From the NCBI GenBank assembly GCA_003049485.1, contig PYST01000538.1:1-18136 (forward strand): a stretch of DNA of 18,136 nt, read 5' to 3'. Under the pieces are notes generated by a model. The model saw only the letters and a program-made list of their open reading frames with translations. It did no database searches and was not told the DNA's origin. Positions 1-9,129 of this stretch are shown in pieces. Made by a program: the position numbers and the translations under genes. The stretch is from Ophioceras dolichostomum (Eukaryota > Ascomycota > Sordariomycetes > Magnaporthales > Ophioceraceae). The stretch's first letter is position 1. Each line of letters starts with the position of its first letter.

Positions 1-1437
1 CTTTGGTTGGGGTAGTCCAGACGACTGCGGAGGTCTCCTCAATGAAGGAGGATCGAGCCGGAGGGTCGGGAGCCCCGTTGAGGCTATTCTCCAACCGCGT
101 TACTCGCCTCTGGTCTTCGTTTTCCAGGAGGAGGCGGCTCATCAATGGCTTAGCCATATTGACCGGCCACATCCCCGTCGCTTTGAACCCAGAGGCTATA
201 TTGGAGTGCGTCAAAGCGATATCTCTGGCCTCTCGGTACGTCTGGAGAAACAGGCGCTTCCCAATAACGGTCGAGGCGTAGAATTGCCCTTGATGATCGA
301 TCCCGGTCCGGTAAGCCCGCTTGAGGCTGCTGAAAACCCCCAGGTCGAGAGGCTGCAAGACGTGGGACGCGTGGGCTGGGAGATAAATGCACTGGACGTT
401 ATTCTTGATACAAAGGCTCATGAATTGCATGGAAACGTGGCTCACGTGGCCGTCCAGCAACGGCAAGCGCCTCTCTCCAGGGGCCGGTTGGGTAGCTGGT
501 AGGAACACCTCTTTGAGCCAGCGTTCGGCCGTTTCATTGTTCGTCCACCCGTTTTTCGTTGCGGTGAACTTCCAGTCCTCCATGCCGGTCAATTCCGTAG
601 GAAACCACTGTTGTTGGACCGAGCTACCCTTGAAAATAACTAGGGGTGGGAGGTGACGGCCGGTAGCGCTGATGCACTCGATAAAGGAGGTCCAGGCACG
701 CGTTCCCGGGGCTTTCCGTTGCAGCGCACGCGCGTGGCTAGCACCTAGGACGATACCGTTGCCTCCGATACCCTCCATGATACCGGCCTCGTCGACGTTC
801 CACCGGTTTTCCGGTTTGATGACCTCGATCTCAGGGAGGTGGAGGCGAGGCCACCAGTTTTTGATCCCCTCGGTGGTAGCTCCGTTGAGGCGCTGGAAAT
901 CGATTTTTCTAGCCTTCTGGGACTTGAGAGAAGGGTATCTCTTCATGAAGTTGGTTACCCAACGCTTCCCGAGCTTCATGGGGTTCCCCCTGGCGGGAGA
1001 GGATCTCCTCCGCGATAAAGCGTAGCTCAGCGTGGGTTGGTGGGAGCGCTGCAGCCGCTTGGGTAAGCACCCAGTTCTCCAAACGATCCTCCAGAGTCGG
1101 ACTTAGGCGCTGAGTACCGGCTTTTGCTTGACGCATCGGGATGGCGCCGTGAAGGCGGTCCTGGAGGGTAGTCCTCGTGTCAAGGACACAACCAAGGGCT
1201 AGAGAAGAACATGCGTTGTGCCATAGAGAGAAGGAAGCTAGTTACAGATTGGTGCACGCCGGAGGGTAGGGCTAGAAATACCCTGCCAGGTGGGGCTGCA
1301 CGTGACCGACAAACGTGGAACGGGCTAGGCCCGTGACACCTCGGGACTCCCCGATCGAGGGCGGCCTTGCGAACGGATCGCCCTCTTTGGACGGCCTCAA
1401 CCGCCCAGGCGAGGTCGCTTTCGGCATATGGCTTCAT
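1..1437 (-). pseudogene. Fot1/pogo-type DD35D transposase, broken and cut by the window edge
   Basis: This is a cut-and-paste transposase of the Tc1/mariner superfamily, pogo/Fot1 branch. Reading from the ATG at 1437, residues 1-33 match a psq-type helix-turn-helix (RGRSVRKAALDRGVPR). After an insertion at 1178-1338, coding resumes with TTLQDRL and a CENP-B-type helix-turn-helix (RLSPTLEDRLENWVL, LPPTHAELR). The frame then shifts by one extra base at the C5 run 986-990 (G5 on the coding strand). Beyond it the frame is open to base 1: GKRWVTNFMKRYPSLKS, then the DDE_1 core with NVDEAG (Asp at 791-793), LLDGHVSH (Asp at 452-454) and QPLDLG (Asp at 344-346). The last two aspartates have 35 residues between them, the DD35D spacing of this family. 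The catalytic part has no internal stop, so the copy seems young or lightly mutated. The C terminus and one inverted terminal repeat lie outside the window. The G5 shift could be a sequencing error. Family assignment is firm. Confidence 0.9.
1178..1338. mobile_element. 161-bp LTR-like insertion in the transposase, TSD CCTCG
   Basis: The segment begins TGTCA and ends TGACA, a perfect 5-bp terminal inversion of the TG...CA type. It is flanked by CCTCG at 1173-1177 and again at 1339-1343. Removing the segment plus one CCTCG joins GVPR to TTLQDRL in the transposase frame, as expected for an insertion into a once-continuous helix-turn-helix. The 5-bp duplication and TG...CA ends fit a short solo LTR, though 161 bp is small, so a non-autonomous element is also possible. 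The same cut can be read as a GT...AG intron on the minus strand, but its GTGTCA donor is a poor fungal match. Confidence 0.65.
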
Positions 1438-1548
1438 GGTTGATTGAGAAATGCATTTGGATTTTTTTCCGATTTTTGCGATCGCTTTTTGGTGTAGAAA
1501 TGCGGTGTCCCGCGATAGGGTTGTGAACGGGAAGAGGCATATGGATGT

Positions 1549-1571
1549 GGCCGGTTGTGGGGGGGCTTGAC
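1549..1571 (-). repeat. Possible outer end (terminal repeat) of the Fot1/pogo element
   Basis: Read on the minus strand, the sequence starts GTCAAGCCCCCCCACAACC, about 115 bp upstream of the transposase ATG. From memory, a GTCAAG start followed by a C-rich tract is typical of Fot1-like terminal inverted repeats. No TA target dinucleotide sits directly beside it, and the partner end lies outside the window, so the boundary is unproven. Confidence 0.3.
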
Positions 1572-1736
1572 CCAAACCCTTGTAACACTGGCCGACCCAA
1601 AGAGTCGCGCCGGGATGATTCGACCGTGGCTACAAGAAAGATACGGACATGGTAGCTGTGGAGGCAGAGAGACACAATAGTAGAGCAACCCAGCAAAGAC
1701 ACGTTGCTCCCGCTCTCTGCTGTTCATTACCTATTA

Positions 1737-1741
<5 letters not shown>

Positions 1742-1820
<79 letters not shown>
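1742..1820. repeat. (TC)39 dinucleotide microsatellite
   Basis: An almost uninterrupted TC/GA run of about 79 bp follows the transposon remnant. Serine-leucine (or arginine-glutamate on the other strand) open frames across it are artefacts of the repeat. Pyrimidine/purine tracts of this kind are unstable in length. Confidence 0.98.
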
Positions 1821-1821
<1 letters not shown>

Positions 1822-3227
1822 GTACTACATTGAAAAGTTTTAGGAAATGTGTCCTGGCAAAGGCCATAGGGAAAAGCCCCAAATGAAAGGAAAGATGAGG
1901 TATAGTTTCGAAAAACAGCCCCCCCTTCCCGTTTCCCCCTAACTACTACTTGGCTATAGACCTTGATGCCCTCACTACAACATTTCCAGCTGCATCGGAA
2001 GTCACCTACGAGACCTCGGCTAACGGGGTACATGCCTCGATACTTTGGAGAGCAAAATTAAAGAGGCACCAAGTCGGGAGGTTTTGGGGAGTTGCACACA
2101 CAGCGACGGCCTCCCCTGCGACTGGCGAGAGCTTCACGCAGAGACGGATTGGGTGACTTCGCGGCGGCCGCTTCCGCCATCACGCGCTTATATACGAGGC
2201 CTAGTCTGCATGTGGACAACCGACTGTCTGCCTGCCTGCCAGCTACACTTTGTTCTTGGACGGCCCAGACAACCAGGCAGGCATTCGTATCAACGTCCAT
2301 TAACGAAGAGCGGATCGTTATGCATTGATCGGTGGCTTTGGATCAAATTCCGTGATCTTATGCTCTATTGTATGACGGAGAGCAGCTTGTGTGTCTTGGA
2401 GCACAGCGGTCGAAAGATGTTGTGATATACTCGCGTGTGTGACGGCGAAGGGCAGGAGACAAGGTGGCTACCCCTGTTACCGAAATATTGAGCTGCTCAG
2501 AAAGGAATTACCACAATTCGCCTAGCGCGAAAGGTGCCTTCCTCGGATTACTAAAATTTAACATGGCCTATGCCCGTAATGCATGTCTCGTGTAATTTGG
2601 GATTGAGCCTTGAAGGAAGCCGACTGCTTATACTCCTGTTGAAGACCGGGGGATCCGTTTGTAGGGCCATACACTGCTGACGCCAAGACATTTCCCCTTA
2701 CCACGCCGTCGATGTACCTTACTGATCAAAGCCACATAGGCCCAAGAAGCAGCCTGCCGCCTTCCTTAAAGGGTCTGGCGGGGTATCTTGGCACGTGGCA
2801 AAACCCTGCGTGGTTCGGCGCATTCCGACCAAAAGCTGCATCGCTCGTATAACTCTCGATGCCCAGAGGTTGACATCATAAGATGGAAGCCTGCATCACG
2901 CGTCCTCCATTTCACATGCTCGCATCACGGTGCCCTCAACTGGGATATAGAACACAGACTAGGGAGGTGACACTCGTTCTGTCTGCTTGGCGTCCTGCCT
3001 AGAACATCACGCTCAACGGGCGCCCTAGCTGTCCTGGCTGGTTGGCTTTCTACGGAATCAGACCGAGTGAGGAGAGACATCGTTCACTGCAGGCCTGTCA
3101 CTCTCACCGTATATCTGGCTTGGCGATCGAGAAATGAGTCGTCGCGACGGAGATTCTGGTCAAGCGACAGCTCGTGCCCGTCGTCGCCAGAGCCGAGCTC
3201 AGCGGATAAACAGGTGCTGTTTCGGTG
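1821..3227. other. Intergenic, no gene recognised
   Basis: About 1.4 kb between the microsatellite and the NLP core promoter. Open frames here are short (under 130 codons), overlap on both strands and match no family I know. The right-hand part is presumably the upstream regulatory region of the NLP gene, but I see no factor site I can defend. Confidence 0.5.
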
Positions 3228-3235
3228 TATATAAA
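3228..3235 (+). promoter_or_regulatory. TATA box of the NLP gene
   Basis: TATATAAA lies 115-122 bp upstream of the ATG at 3350. A C/T-rich leader (about 3265-3349) fills the gap, which is a typical fungal layout with the transcription start 25-40 bp after the TATA box. A clear TATA box suits an inducible gene. Confidence 0.6.
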
Positions 3236-3349
3236 GGCCGTTAGCATCTTCCCTTTGTCTGGGAGTCTCGAGTTCATCATCTTCACCATCCACTCCTCAC
3301 TCCTCAACCTTCTCATCATAGCGACATCCATTGCCAGGAACCTTCAACA

Positions 3350-4316
3350 ATGCAGTCCTTCACCATCGCAGCTACTATGCTGCTGATGAGCGGCTCCTCC
3401 CTCCTCTTCACGCCCGTAGGAGCCACCCCCGTCGCCTCGTCCGACAAGCCCTTCTCGACACCTGCCTTCGTCTCCCAGCTCCAGGCCGGAGCTGAGACGA
3501 ACGTCACCCAGCGAGACATCCGGGGCGCCCTGCCGAACTGGGCCCTCTGGCTTGAGCACACCTTCGTCCCCGTGTTCGACTTCGACCAGGATGGCTGCTA
3601 CTTCACGTCGGCCATCGACCCGTCCGGAAACAAGAACCCTGGACTGTCGGCGGACAACGGCGTGCCGCCCAACTGCCTCCGGGCCAGGTGTCGAGACAAC
3701 AACCGTCTGCAGAACAACAACGTCTATGCTCGAAGCCGGTGCAATAACGGATGGTGTGCTGTCATGTAAGTTCAATTGCTGCAAGGACCTCATAAGGCTT
3801 GACGTGAGTGTACACCTGCTAAGCATGCACGGGGGCGGTCACAAAAACAGGTATGAGACGTACTACGAGAAGGACCAGATGGTCTGCGGCAGCTTCGGCT
3901 CCAATGAGATACCGATGGGCCACCGCCACGACTGGGAGAACGTGGTGGTCTTCTCCCAGGGCGACGTCGTCAAGCGCGTCGCGCCGTCCTGCCACGGGAA
4001 GTACGATAAGGCCACCAACTCGCCGCGCCTGCACGGCGGGACGCACCCCAAGATCGTGTACCACAAGGACGGCGCCGGCACGCACTGCCTACGCATGGCC
4101 AACGCGGCGGACGACTCCATCGAAAACTTCACCGGCCAGTGGTTTTTCGGCGAGCTGATCGGGTGGTCGACCGGCTGGCCGAGCACGTGGCTACGGGACG
4201 CCATTCTCGACGGCTGGGGCGGGCCGAAGCCCAAGCTGGCCGACTGGGACTTCGGATACAACCTCGAGCAGGCGGCTGGTGGGCAGGTCCCTGGGTTTGA
4301 TCCGTGGAACGGTTAA
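3350..4316 (+). CDS. Necrosis- and ethylene-inducing-like protein (NLP, NPP1 family)
   Basis: This is a secreted NLP. The family comprises plant-associated proteins, many of which are cytolytic on dicot membranes through plant sphingolipid binding; some members are non-cytolytic. Exon 1 is 3350-3765 and exon 2 is 3851-4316. The 85-nt intron has a GTAAGT donor and a CAG acceptor, splits one codon, and gives 293 residues. Residues 1 to about 25 are a hydrophobic signal peptide ending near PVGA, and an NVT sequon follows at 51-53. The family hallmark GHRHDWE is at 162-168, and the acidic residue expected upstream is present (Asp147 in EKDQ). The fold therefore looks intact, with no stop or frameshift. 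The mature part holds eight cysteines (five in exon 1), more than the two of common type 1 NLPs, so it is probably another subtype. A TATA box lies upstream. Toxicity cannot be judged from sequence. Confidence 0.93.
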
Positions 4317-4550
4317 GACACGTTCGACTACGATGGAGCGGGAACCTGGGGGAGATGTGAGGCTGGAGCTTTTAGTACGCTGTAGCAAGTACTAGTAGTT
4401 GACAACCGGGCGATTTCAGTTCTGGGAGCAGTTAGTTACGAATGATTGGTTTCAGTGCCAATTGAGCACGGAGGAGAGGAGAGGCCTTGGAATCTCGCTA
4501 CACCGAGTGGCATTTTGTTCTTTTCCACCCTTTAACACGGGAGTTCTATT

Positions 4551-4556
4551 AATAAA
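4551..4556 (+). terminator. Candidate poly(A) signal of the NLP gene
   Basis: AATAAA occurs 235 bp after the NLP stop codon in a locally AT-rich stretch. The position is plausible for a fungal 3' UTR, but such signals are weakly conserved in fungi. Confidence 0.35.
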
Positions 4557-5506
4557 TTCCATTTTTGGCTTCTCACATGGTGTGGTTCATCTTCTTGTTC
4601 TCATGTAAGTGACGCGGTTTACCGGCATACGTCGTGGAGGAAGAGGGGTGCAGGTACCTGTGCTCCAGGGCATCACTGGCGCGCTGGGAGCCTCTTCCAA
4701 TCACCAGCAAGCCTTGCCCAGGGCAAGCAACCGCAGCTCTCGGAATTCTCGGGGATTCTCGTAACAAAGAGGGAAATGTACCACAATAGTGCTCGCAAAT
4801 CAATGCCGCCACGACTGGCCAATGCAGACACTTACGGGACGGTCATTGAGGGAGCTACAAACAAAAATAAGCACTGTAGGCAGATAAGCCAAGACAACTG
4901 ACCTTGCAGCATCCCACACTAAACCACGGAAGCAAGAAGCTCCCTGTCAAGACGCTCCCTGTTACTGGATGCGATAAGACATTTGGTAGGAAGTATGTCA
5001 GCTTAAGCTTCTTTCGGTCGAGCTTCTGCAGAGCTTCTGCAGAGTCCCTGTCCCATCCCCCACACCCCCACCTCTCGGCATATTCAAACAAGCGACGGGA
5101 CACCGCCGCGTAGCCGAAGATTGGTGCATGCGCAGCCAAGCATGAAATTCCGTTTGTCATACATACATGGATAGCGTGCGTTTGATAGCGCAAACTGCCA
5201 TCGCAGATCGACATCCTCCTGTTGCTTACCCTCGTGTTCTCCTCCTCCTGCCCCAGGCTTGGCGTTTGTACCGGTGTGGAGACTCGGTACCTACAGGTAT
5301 ATCTTCTCTGGACGACCCCGCTTCCAAGAGAGATGCGCACCTGCGAAAAAGCCAATACCAATTGCGAACCGCTGATTTGAGCGTCAGGCGTCCGTCCAAA
5401 GCTCTCATCCTGCAGTCACTCCTGTGGATCAAAATAAGTTGACTTCAGTTCTTGTCGTTCGCCCTTGTACGCTTGTGACACACAGAAGTGAGCCTTCTTC
5501 CCAGCC
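4557..5506. other. Intergenic region upstream of the P450 gene
   Basis: No gene is supported in this 0.95 kb. It holds the P450 promoter and leader. The start context at 5507 is CAGCCATGG, a good initiation context. An 11-bp tandem duplication (AGCTTCTGCAG twice) lies at 5021-5042. I see no convincing TATA box. Confidence 0.5.
5021..5042. repeat. 11-bp perfect tandem duplication
   Basis: AGCTTCTGCAG is present twice in a row about 470 bp upstream of the P450 start. It is probably a replication-slippage product; a regulatory role is not shown. Confidence 0.8.
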
Positions 5507-7333
5507 ATGGGCATCCTCCTTCGGGTTTACGACCTGCGCTGGGCTCTGGCCCTGGTGTCGATCGTGGCATGGCTGGGCATCAAGATCCGGACCTATCGTC
5601 GTCTCAGCGCCTTCAAGGGCCCCTTGGCGACGGGCTTCTCGGAGCTGTGGCACACCCGAACGCTTCTGAGCATGAAGTCACACCTCAAGTACCAGGAAGT
5701 GTGCGATAAGTACGGGTCCATCGCGCGGGTCGGCCCGAACGACCTGGTTACGTCGTCCCTTGAGTTGCTGAGCCACATGTCTGCCGTTCGCTCGCCTTAC
5801 ACGCGCTCGGCGTGGTACAACAGCTCCACCTGCTTCAGGCCGGGGAAGGATCACTGCTTCAGCATGATCGATGAGGAGGCACACACGCGGAGGAGGCACC
5901 AGCTGGCCACAGGGGTGCGTGTTATCACCTGATCTTGCTCTTGTCGTCTTCCTCTTCTGCCCACATGCTGCCCACTCTCCATCCCCTCTCCAGCCTCCAG
6001 CATATTGTGTGAGTGACGACTGACGTCCGCTTACACATTATGAGTGACATCGCTAGTACTCTGGCAAGGAGAATCTCTTCCTGGAAAGCTCGATGGACGC
6101 GCACATCGCGGAATTCATCGCCCTGATCCGCACCAAATACACCTCTACGGAGGCTGACTCGACGCCATTTGACCTCGCCCGGAAGATACAATACCTCACT
6201 CTCGACGTGATCAGCGATGTGGGCCTCGGTCAAACTTTCGGGGATCTGAAGACCGACGCCGACGTGTATGAGTTTATCTCGACGGGTGAGACGGGCTTGC
6301 ACATCATCACCATTTCCGTCGCGCTAGGCGTCAACCATCTGCTCCGATACCCATTTGTGGCGAAACTCGTTGGGCCCTCGGAGAAGGACGCGGCGGGTGT
6401 TGGCAAGCTGATAGCCAATGCCCGGGCCATCATCGACGCCCGTCTTCAGCGCGACATGCAAAAGCGCTCCGACATGCTCGCCTCCTTTGCCCGGCACGGA
6501 CTGACGCCTGACGAGCTTCTCACCGAATCCACGCTTCAAATCATCGCGGGCTCGGACACCACCGCGGCGTCTCTGAGGGGCATCATGCTCTACCTGATGA
6601 GCCACCCGCGAGTGTACAGGAAGCTACAGGCCGAGGTCGATGCCGCTTCTCGCACGGCCCGGCCCCTGCTGACCATCGTCCCCGACAGCGTGACGCGCAA
6701 GATGCCCTATCTCCAAGCCGTCGTCAAGGAGGGCATTCGAATCCACCCGCCTGTGACGGACATGGTCCCCAAGCGCGTCCCGGACGGAGGAGACACGGTC
6801 ACCGTGGACGGGAAGGAGGTGTTCCTGCCTGGTGGGACCAACATCAGCTACGCGGTCTGGCCCCTCCACATGAGCAAGTCCATTTTCGGCGAGGATGCGG
6901 ATATCTTCAGACCGGAGAGGTGGCTCCTCGAGAGGGACGAACGGAAGCTCGCGAACATGAACCGTGCCCACGAGCTCGTGTTCGGGTATGGCAAGTACCA
7001 ATGCCTGGGCAAGCCCATCGCGTTGATGGAGATCGGCAAGGCGTTGTTTGAGGTGAGTTGACCTTGTTGTTCCTTTCTTATTAGTACCTATACAACTGAA
7101 GTGGTTAGTTGTGGGGCTGGAGTTGTACGGCCCGGGTTTTGGTTTTCTGCCGATGTCGGGTAGAAACGAAACATTACAGGGCTGACGATGTTGGTAAACG
7201 ACGATAGATGATGCGGAACTTCGACTGGTGTTTGGCTAAGCCCGAGACGCCGTGGAAGGAGATGAACTACATGGGAATCTTCACCCACAGCAACATGTGG
7301 GTCCTGGCGACGGAGCGTGGAGCGAAGCCGTGA
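5507..7333 (+). CDS. Microsomal cytochrome P450 monooxygenase, pisatin demethylase-like
   Basis: A heme-thiolate monooxygenase, expected on the ER membrane with electrons from P450 reductase. Exons are 5507-5914, 6057-7052 and 7208-7333. Both introns are phase 0 with donors GTGCGT and GTGAGT, acceptors TAG, and CTGAC branch-like sites. The product is 509 residues, a normal length. A membrane anchor lies at about residues 9-27. Diagnostic motifs are intact: I-helix AGSDTT (300-305), K-helix ExxR as EGIR (361-364), FRPERW (420-425) and heme loop FGYGKYQCLG with Cys452 as iron ligand. Exon 3 adds the C-terminal strand (MRNFDW...). The overall pattern resembles fungal P450s of the pisatin demethylase or secondary-metabolite type, but the substrate cannot be read from the sequence. 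No polyketide or peptide synthase is nearby. A solo LTR sits 90 bp past the stop. Confidence 0.93.
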
Positions 7334-7422
7334 ACATCGGCTACCGCCGTGGCCACCTCCCAGCCACTACACTTGCCTCCAGGCAATTCCAAGCCTGACT
7401 CGGTTTATTAGGGAAAGCAAAC

Positions 7423-7656
7423 TGTTGAACCACTGGGTGCACCTTTCTGCACCCATGAGGAACTAGTTGCCTCAGTCATCAAGGCGTCCACCTCCAACAG
7501 ACCTCAGGTCACGTGGACCCTCAGGAGTCGCCTACAAAAGCACTCCCTCCGGCCCACGCGTAGACTAGCTTTTTCTCTTCCTCGTACATCATCAGAATCA
7601 ACAGATTGGTTTACCACACGCGTGTCTTTTCCAATTGGAACCCTGGCCTTCCAACA
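7423..7656 (+). mobile_element. Solo LTR 1 (copia-like), TSD CAAAC
   Basis: A 234-bp segment starting TGTTG and ending CAACA, a perfect 5-bp inversion of TG...CA type. It is flanked by CAAAC at 7418-7422 and at 7657-7661. No internal retroelement region is present, so this is a solo LTR left by LTR-LTR recombination. It shares ordered blocks with solo LTR 2: GTTGCCTCAGTC (7466-7477), TAGCTTT, CACGCGTG and the CTTCCAACA end. It lies 90 bp after the P450 stop and could affect that gene's 3' end. Confidence 0.85.
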
Positions 7657-7661
7657 CAAAC

Positions 7662-8288
7662 AATGTTTTCTGTTGGCGCAAGGTCGTAGTCTCAATACAG
7701 GACGAACAACTCGCCTTCATCTTTCGACTCAGGAACCCAACCCGCAGCCCCGATACATCCGAAATATGACGTCAAGGTTGACATCATGCCGGTCAATCCA
7801 GGAGACTCGGTGGAGTAACGAATGAGGCTCAGGGAGGTGCACCACCCGTTCGGGGCACGCGACGGGACTTGCCGTTGTGTTGCCGCGTAACAAGGCATCC
7901 CTGATGCGGGGCCGGCCGCTTCTGACGGCACGGGTTGTGGGATGCTCGTCACGGCCCACTCACCGGGTTGAGAAGTGGACCGGCATCCAAGCAAGGAAGA
8001 ACCTTGGGTATTCAGCCCTCCAGCGCCCATGTGCCATGCGACCAGGATGTCGCTCGTCAACTTTGGCGAATGTTTCCTTTCCTCGCCCCCTTTCGAGACT
8101 GGGACGCGGAACATGCCGTCTCAACATAGGATAAGTTGAAGCCCGCTTCCCTACTCGGGACACAGCTGAATCTCGAAGTCGTTCACTGGCTGCTTTTTTT
8201 TAATTAAGCGTCAGCAACGGGCCGACCACGGATTCTTCGCTCATTCTTTCGTTTCTCTGCCACATTCGCTCGCCAGTGCCTGTGTCGA
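7662..8288. other. Intergenic, no gene recognised
   Basis: About 0.6 kb between solo LTR 1 and the esterase relic. The longest frame (7692-8114, minus strand, 140 codons) overlaps frames on the other strand and has no recognisable domain, so it is not called a gene. The last part may be the old promoter of the esterase relic. Confidence 0.5.
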
Positions 8289-8640
8289 ATGCATTCGTTT
8301 AAGTTCCTGCTGTCTTTGGCAGCCGCCTTTGCCTCGACCCAGTAGACCGGGACTCCAACCACCGAGACGTCCACGCCCACTGTCATGCTGGATTACTACA
8401 CCGTCGCCGCCGCGGCAGGAAGCTCAACCTTGAGCTACTACGAATACCAGAGCATCCGCTTCGCCGCCATCCCCGCAGGAGATCTTCGCTGAGCTCAGCC
8501 GCAATAGCCGCCCGTCGAGACCGCGGGTCTGCACCTCTACATCGGCAACCATCCTGCTCGCTTCGTTACACCCCCCTACCACCAGAACGTCTGGTGCAAA
8601 TGGAGTCCGCCTGCACCACTTCCCTGTCTCGGATAACCTG
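8289..8640 (+). pseudogene. Type B carboxylesterase/lipase relic, N-terminal part
   Basis: From the ATG at 8289 a secretion-type start (MHSFKFLLSLAAAFAST) is followed by a stop at 8343-8345. Then comes YYEYQSIRFAAIPAGDLR, which matches the conserved N-terminal block of fungal type B carboxylesterases (Y-x-GIRFA-x-P-x-GDLR-W). The tryptophan expected after GDLR is a TGA stop at 8490-8492, and another in-frame stop (TAG) lies at 8505-8507 before PPVET. All three stops are in one frame. The first two are explained by C-to-T or G-to-A changes (CAG to TAG, TGG to TGA). Recognition fades after about 8600. A possible decayed intron with a CAACAG acceptor follows at about 8645-8720. The catalytic serine region is absent, so no function is expected. 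Confidence 0.6.
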
Positions 8641-8810
8641 AACATCGGCAAGTCTAGCCTTTACCCCATTTGCCTTTCATTTCTGACGCTCGTTCGCTGA
8701 GACCTCGTTCTGTCCAACAGGGGCCCATGAAAATGAGGGGGAAGGCAGGAACTCTGCCGCGGCTACCCAGTCCTCGCCGTAGTCCAGAAGCCGGACCCTG
8801 AAAGGCAGGC

Positions 8811-9015
8811 TGTTGGTTCATAGTAGGTACCTGCTCACGTGGCAGCTGTTGCCTCAGTCCTAAGGCATCAACTTCCAAGGCATCTACCTAACAAGCAGCC
8901 TTTATAAGGTCGCTCTCCCCACCAACGCACAGATAGCTTTCCTTTGGAAGACAGACACAAGAATTCAGTAGTATTTTGCACGCGTGCTTGTTCCTTTCCC
9001 ATTGCCTTTCCAACA
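8811..9015 (+). mobile_element. Solo LTR 2 (copia-like), TSD CAGGC
   Basis: A 205-bp segment from TGTTGG to CCAACA, flanked by CAGGC at 8806-8810 and 9016-9020. It shares GTTGCCTCAGTC (8848-8859), AGCTTT, GCACGCGTG and the TTTCCAACA end with solo LTR 1 in the same order, but the copies are clearly diverged. A promoter-like TATAAGG is at 8903-8909, as expected in the U3 part of an LTR. It sits between the esterase relic and the recognisable end of the transporter relic, possibly inside the latter's decayed C-terminal part. Confidence 0.85.
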
Positions 9016-9129
9016 CAGGCCCCAATTTCCTGCCCGAGGTAGTAAGGATGAGACATTATCCGATTGCGACTTGGACTCGGATGAGGAGGGGGGCCGTGCC
9101 ATCTGAGAACTCCCAAACACTTTGCTCCA

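Noticed and set aside
1649..2033. Open frames with long Ser-Leu or Arg-Glu repeats
   Set aside because: They are produced entirely by the TC microsatellite and have no domain or start context.
3350..7333. NLP and P450 as part of a secondary-metabolite gene cluster
   Set aside because: No polyketide, peptide or terpene synthase, tailoring partner or cluster regulator is present in the window; adjacency alone is not enough.
7692..8114. 140-codon minus-strand frame between solo LTR 1 and the esterase relic
   Set aside because: No recognisable domain, it overlaps plus-strand frames of similar size, and the composition is as expected from GC-rich non-coding DNA.
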